Assembly (NCBI GenBank): GCA_024645305.1
Contig: JAHEFU010000135.1
Span: forward strand, 1-7,737
Length of the DNA stretch: 7,737 bases
Direction: 5' to 3'
From: Planctomycetales bacterium
Lineage (GTDB): Bacteria; 4484-113; JAFGCY01
The translations under genes and the position numbers were made by a program. The notes beneath the pieces are model-generated. The model had not been told where the DNA came from. It was given only the letters and a program-made list of their open reading frames with translations, and searched no databases. Shown piece by piece: positions 5,866 through 7,737 of this stretch (positions are counted from its first letter, which is position 1; every line of letters begins with the position of its first letter).

Positions 5866-6693
5866 GTGAGAATCTACAGGTACCGCATTGGAACGAACAC
5901 CTACTACGGCGAACTGATCGGCGAGGACATGCTTGCACGCTGTGTGCGGCTCAGCCCCTACAAGTTCGAGCTGAAGCGCAGTGGCCAGGAGGACCGGCTC
6001 AGCGAGGCGGAGCTGCTGGTGCCCTGCCAGCCCAGCAAGGTGGTCTGCGTGGGACGCAACTACGTTGAGCATGCCAGGGAGCTCGGCAATGTTTCGCCAC
6101 TCGACAAGCCCCTGCTGTTTTTTAAACCACCCAGTTGCCTTATTCCGCATGGTGCTGAAATCATCCTGCCTGTGGGCAGTGAGCGGGTGGATTTCGAGGG
6201 GGAGATCGCGCTTGTGATCAGCGACCGCTGTTACAAGGTGGATGCCTCTCAGGCCTTCGACTACCTGTTCGGGGTGACCGCCTTCAATGACGTGACCGCC
6301 CGTGACTGGCAGAAGAGTGACGGGCAGTGGACCCGCGCCAAGGGCATGAACACGTTTGGCCCCTGCGGCCCCTACATTGACACTTCGGCAGCCGAGGCCC
6401 TGCGCATCGGTGGGCGGCGGCCCGTGCCACTCACGGTCACGACGGAGCTTAACGGCCAGCGCGTGCAGCATGGCGGTACGGAGGAAATGGTCTTTGGCTT
6501 CGCCAACCTGATCAGCTACATCAGCCAGCTGATGACCCTGGAGGCCGGGGACCTGATCGTGACGGGCACACCCGCAGGTGTCGGGCCACTCAAGCCTGGG
6601 GATACGGTCAGCGTGGCTCTGAACTGCGGCCCGGTGCTGGTGAATCCGGTCGTTGCTGATACACCGTATGCGGGTGCGCCGCTGGAAAAGTAG
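5866..6693 (+). CDS. Fumarylacetoacetate hydrolase family protein
   Basis: The 275-residue protein has a short N-terminal beta-rich region (1-55) of the kind often found before this fold, then the FAH catalytic domain. Visible residues are the GRNYVEHARELG segment (63-74), with H69 and E72 in the spacing of the catalytic His/Glu pair of FAHD1-type enzymes, the metal ligands E111 and E113 (DFEGE) and D142 (FNDVTARD), K160 in RAKGMNTFGPCGP, and the conserved GTPAGVG (234-240). The family holds Mg2+/Mn2+-dependent cytoplasmic C-C hydrolases, decarboxylases and keto-enol isomerases (acylpyruvases, oxaloacetate decarboxylase/tautomerase, 2-hydroxyhepta-2,4-diene-1,7-dioate isomerase). Substrate is not decidable here, and no aromatic-degradation genes accompany it. 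All metal ligands are present, so it should be active. GTG is chosen because the -10 box ends 6 nt before it and it keeps the N-terminal domain. Confidence 0.93.
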   Translation: MRIYRYRIGTNTYYGELIGEDMLARCVRLSPYKFELKRSGQEDRLSEAELLVPCQPSKVVCVGRNYVEHARELGNVSPLDKPLLFFKPPSCLIPHGAEIILPVGSERVDFEGEIALVISDRCYKVDASQAFDYLFGVTAFNDVTARDWQKSDGQWTRAKGMNTFGPCGPYIDTSAAEALRIGGRRPVPLTVTTELNGQRVQHGGTEEMVFGFANLISYISQLMTLEAGDLIVTGTPAGVGPLKPGDTVSVALNCGPVLVNPVVADTPYAGAPLEK

Positions 6694-6696
6694 GAG

Positions 6697-6715
6697 GCCA
6701 GGCCCATGGCCTGGC
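6697..6715 (+). terminator. Hairpin just after the FAH stop, no T-tract
   Basis: GCCAGGCC (6697-6704) and GGCCTGGC (6708-6715) form a perfect 8-bp stem with a 3-nt loop, starting 4 nt after the stop codon. Purine-rich sequence rather than a T-run follows on the plus strand. It could protect the 3' end or act as a weak terminator; it is not a canonical intrinsic terminator. Confidence 0.45.
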
Positions 6716-6844
6716 AGTGGAAGAAGCAGTAGAAGTGGGGGAAATGGAAGATGCAGGGAAGGACTACTATGCCCTTCCAATAATGCTGCCGAGCGTCGCG
6801 AGGCAGACCTGGCGGAGAATCAACTCCGTAAGGAGAGCTGCAGG

Positions 6845-7051
6845 ATGGTCTGCAACACTGGCGGATTAATCCCAGACCGACGGAAAAAGGGAAAATTTGA
6901 CTATTCAGAACGGGATAATTATCAATCTATATCTCTTTCAAGCTGCAGATTCAAGCTGCTGTGGGCCAGGGATAGTCACGGTAAAAGCATGAGCCGGGGC
7001 AAATTCTCAATAATTCAGAAATCGCAGGAGACTTGTCTCTATCAGCCCTGA
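6845..7051 (+). CDS. Possible small ORF, 68 residues, unrecognised
   Basis: An ATG at 6845 is preceded by AAGGAG (6830-6835) with 9 nt spacing, a credible ribosome site. The 68-residue product is basic in its first half (RRKKGKF), has Cys at residues 3, 34 and 65, and has no clear membrane segment or signal peptide. I recognise no family. Codon use (AAA, TTT, ATA, AAT) is unlike the GC-rich third positions of the neighbours, which argues for either foreign or non-coding sequence. Part of it overlaps the inverted-repeat cluster. Supporting evidence is only the Shine-Dalgarno and the open frame; it may well be spurious. Confidence 0.22.
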   Translation: MVCNTGGLIPDRRKKGKFDYSERDNYQSISLSSCRFKLLWARDSHGKSMSRGKFSIIQKSQETCLYQP

Positions 7052-7072
7052 AATGGATTCTGGCTGAGAATT
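7002..7072. repeat. Nested inverted repeats (possible structured RNA or operator region)
   Basis: Three nested complementary pairs are present: AATTCTCA (7002-7009) with TGAGAATT (7065-7072), TTCAG (7014-7018) with CTGAA (7048-7052), and the palindrome GAGACTTGTCTC (7028-7039), which could close with a CUUG-type loop. The set ends directly before the promoter of the Cys-rich lipoprotein gene. Each arm is short; the nesting is the reason for listing it. Confidence 0.35.
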
Positions 7073-7076
7073 GCAC

Positions 7077-7104
7077 TTGAAATTTCCCGTACATGTGATA
7101 TATA
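7077..7104 (+). promoter_or_regulatory. Candidate sigma-70-type promoter of the Cys-rich lipoprotein gene
   Basis: TTGAAA (7077-7082, five of six bases to TTGACA) is followed after 16 bp by TATATA (7099-7104). Transcription would start near 7111, giving a leader of about 80 nt. This is the only promoter in the window with a recognisable -35, and the gene behind it has a Shine-Dalgarno. Confidence 0.45.
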
Positions 7105-7138
7105 TGTTCGTTCTTAAGAGGCGGCCGGAAGGCGGCCA

Positions 7139-7170
7139 GCGAATCAGCAGACCTGACGGCTGTTATTCGC
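7139..7170 (+). promoter_or_regulatory. Stem-loop in the 5' leader of the Cys-rich lipoprotein gene
   Basis: GCGAAT (7139-7144) pairs with ATTCGC (7165-7170) and CAGC (7145-7148) with GCTG (7159-7162), leaving a 2-nt bulge (TT, 7163-7164) and a 10-nt loop. Just upstream, GGCGGCC is directly repeated (7120-7126 and 7131-7137). The structure ends 23 nt before the start codon and does not cover the Shine-Dalgarno. Its function is unknown. Confidence 0.4.
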
Positions 7171-7182
7171 AATTTCCAAACC

Positions 7183-7187
7183 GGGAG
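7183..7187 (+). promoter_or_regulatory. Shine-Dalgarno GGGAG deciding the start at 7194
   Basis: GGGAG lies 6 nt before ATG 7194. It selects this start over in-frame codons further upstream, and the protein then begins directly with a lipoprotein signal peptide. Confidence 0.75.
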
Positions 7188-7193
7188 TTAAAT

Positions 7194-7571
7194 ATGCGTC
7201 TAGTAGTAGTTCTAATGGTGGGTCTGTTCCTGATGGCGCTGTGTGGCTGTCCGCAGTCAGATAGCGGAAGCAGTGATGGCACTGCCGTAACCACTGGCAC
7301 GTCCGGCACGGACACCAGCATGGACAACCCTTGCATGGGCACCGAAACGGAAGATGAGCACGCCGGCCATGACCACGCGGATGGCGAGCATGCTGACAAC
7401 CCCTGCGGTGATAACCCTTGTGGTGACAACCCCTGCGGCGACAACCCCTGTGGTGATAACCCCTGTGGTGACAACCCCTGTGGTGATAACCCCTGTGGTG
7501 ATAACCCCTGTGGTGACAACCCCTGTGGTGATAACCCCTGCGGCGACAATCCCTGCAACCCCTGCGGCTAG
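7194..7571 (+). CDS. Small secreted lipoprotein with His-rich stretch and NPCGD repeats
   Basis: This 125-residue protein has a classic lipoprotein signal: M-R, a hydrophobic core (3-16) and the lipobox L16-C-G-C19, so the mature lipid-anchored chain would start at C19. A Ser/Gly/Thr linker (22-42) leads to a first DNPC (44-47), then an acidic His-rich stretch with H56, H59, H61 and H66. Residues 68-117 are ten perfect DNPCG units, followed by DNPC and NPCG to the end, giving 13 NPC motifs. Regular Cys, Asp and His suggest extracytoplasmic metal binding, or a disulfide-linked repeat structure (inference). I recognise no named family. Among repeat units all base changes fall at third codon positions and are silent, which confirms the frame. 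The lipobox and following residues (LCGCPQ) match those of the lipoprotein encoded at 3111-4208. The gene appears monocistronic, between its own promoter and terminator. Confidence 0.88.
   Translation: MRLVVVLMVGLFLMALCGCPQSDSGSSDGTAVTTGTSGTDTSMDNPCMGTETEDEHAGHDHADGEHADNPCGDNPCGDNPCGDNPCGDNPCGDNPCGDNPCGDNPCGDNPCGDNPCGDNPCNPCG
7395..7568 (+). repeat. 15-bp tandem repeat encoding DNPCG, ten full copies plus partial units
   Basis: Ten 15-bp units run from 7395 to 7544 (consensus GAY AAC CCC TGY GGY), followed by a 12-bp unit lacking the Gly codon and a closing NPCG. Copies differ only at the third base of Asp, Asn, Pro, Cys or Gly codons. A 15-bp unit changes copy number without shifting frame, so the length may vary between strains. 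Confidence 0.95.
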
Positions 7572-7598
7572 TCTGCAGGACAACTGACAGAAAGCAAT

Positions 7599-7633
7599 CA
7601 GGCCCGCTGCAAGGCGGGCCTGTTCTTTTTCTT
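7599..7633 (+). terminator. Rho-independent terminator of the Cys-rich lipoprotein gene
   Basis: CAGGCCCGC (7599-7607) and GCGGGCCTG (7614-7622) form a perfect 9-bp GC-rich stem with a 6-nt loop, followed directly by a T-rich run (7623-7633). It begins 27 nt after the stop codon. This is the only canonical intrinsic terminator in the window. Confidence 0.92.
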
Positions 7634-7707
7634 GATAATTGTCCGTGGATGCAATCCTGGATCAGTTAGGCTATTAGCCGGTACTGGGGATAGCTTCGGG
7701 ATCCGCA

Positions 7708-7737
7708 ATGCGGCGCTTGCTGACCGCTTCATCACTG
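7708..7737 (+). CDS. Possible 5' end of a gene running off the window
   Basis: An ATG at 7708 opens a frame of ten codons to the window edge (MRRLLTASSL), which would suit the start of a signal peptide. No Shine-Dalgarno is seen. TAGCTT (7691-7696) fits the TANNNT pattern but lies 11 nt away, further than at the other leaderless starts. The palindrome GGCTATTAGCC (7669-7679) lies upstream. Too little sequence is available to judge. Confidence 0.2.
   Translation, partial: MRRLLTASSL

Larger units (their letters stand above)
6716..7076. other. Intergenic stretch without a confident gene
   Basis: A purine-rich run (about 6716-6768, rich in GGAAG) follows the hairpin. From about 6880 the sequence becomes clearly more AT-rich than the genes around it. 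The stretch holds a weakly supported small ORF (6845-7051), a 10-bp direct repeat TTCAAGCTGC (6937-6946 and 6950-6959, 13 bp apart) and a nested set of inverted repeats (7002-7072). No tRNA, rRNA or recognisable riboswitch is seen. Confidence 0.6.

Noticed and set aside
6693..6720. Canonical intrinsic terminator after the FAH gene
   Set aside because: The hairpin is perfect but purines, not a T-run, follow; kept only as a low-confidence hairpin.
5794..6780. A 328-codon open frame on the minus strand over the FAH gene
   Set aside because: It has a low-complexity Leu/Pro start from the purine-rich run and lies antisense to an intact FAH-family protein.
6846..6878. GGTCTG...CAGACC inverted repeat as a riboswitch stem
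   Set aside because: Only 6 bp with a 20-nt loop and no recognisable riboswitch core around it.
7395..7568. CRISPR-like array
   Set aside because: Units are contiguous 15-mers with no spacers and are plainly coding.
7395..7568. Pentapeptide-repeat protein (A[DN]LXX beta-helix family)
   Set aside because: NPCGD has no central Leu/Phe and does not match that repeat.
7163..7587. Open frames in other registers across the repeat (SPQGL, TTGV and TTPVV repeats)
   Set aside because: A stop-free 15-bp repeat opens many frames at once. The silent pattern of base changes fits only the NPCGD frame, which also has the Shine-Dalgarno and signal peptide.

Overview
This is a GC-rich bacterial chromosomal window with mostly housekeeping genes and no phage, IS element or CRISPR array. 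Taxonomy cannot be fixed from the sequence. The most telling trait is signal placement. Five genes (clpX, a lipoprotein gene, scpB, a threonine aldolase gene and an FAH-family gene) have a TANNNT -10-type hexamer ending only 6 to 8 nt before the start codon and no Shine-Dalgarno sequence, as expected for leaderless mRNAs. That organisation is best known in Actinobacteria and Deinococcus-Thermus, but it does not prove membership of either.

Layout: 61-5618 is a tight minus-strand train. In transcription order it is clpX (AAA+ unfoldase of ClpXP), a lipoprotein resembling a UshA/5'-nucleotidase-type metallophosphatase that has lost its catalytic motifs, scpB (SMC-ScpAB partner), a PLP-dependent threonine aldolase, and a saccharopine/lysine-dehydrogenase-family enzyme. 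The first four are separated by only 21-39 bp, and each gap carries its own start-proximal -10 box, so the genes may be transcribed independently although tightly packed. The last gene overlaps the aldolase stop codon (TGATG) and has a strong Shine-Dalgarno, so it is probably translationally coupled.

A 247-bp divergent intergenic region (5619-5865) separates clpX from a plus-strand FAH-family hydrolase/isomerase gene (5866-6693). It contains several inverted and direct repeats next to the two promoters.

The next 500 bp (6694-7193) are mostly non-coding and in part more AT-rich. They hold a hairpin after the FAH stop, one weakly supported small ORF, a nested set of inverted repeats, and a conventional promoter with a structured leader. 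These lead into the most unusual gene, 7194-7571. It encodes a small secreted lipoprotein with a His/Asp/Glu-rich stretch followed by ten perfect NPCGD-type pentapeptides (13 NPC motifs in all). A strong intrinsic terminator follows. The right edge may hold the first codons of another gene.

The left edge (1-60) carries a CTCTGTG repeat with 9-bp period that looks like part of a dispersed repeat.
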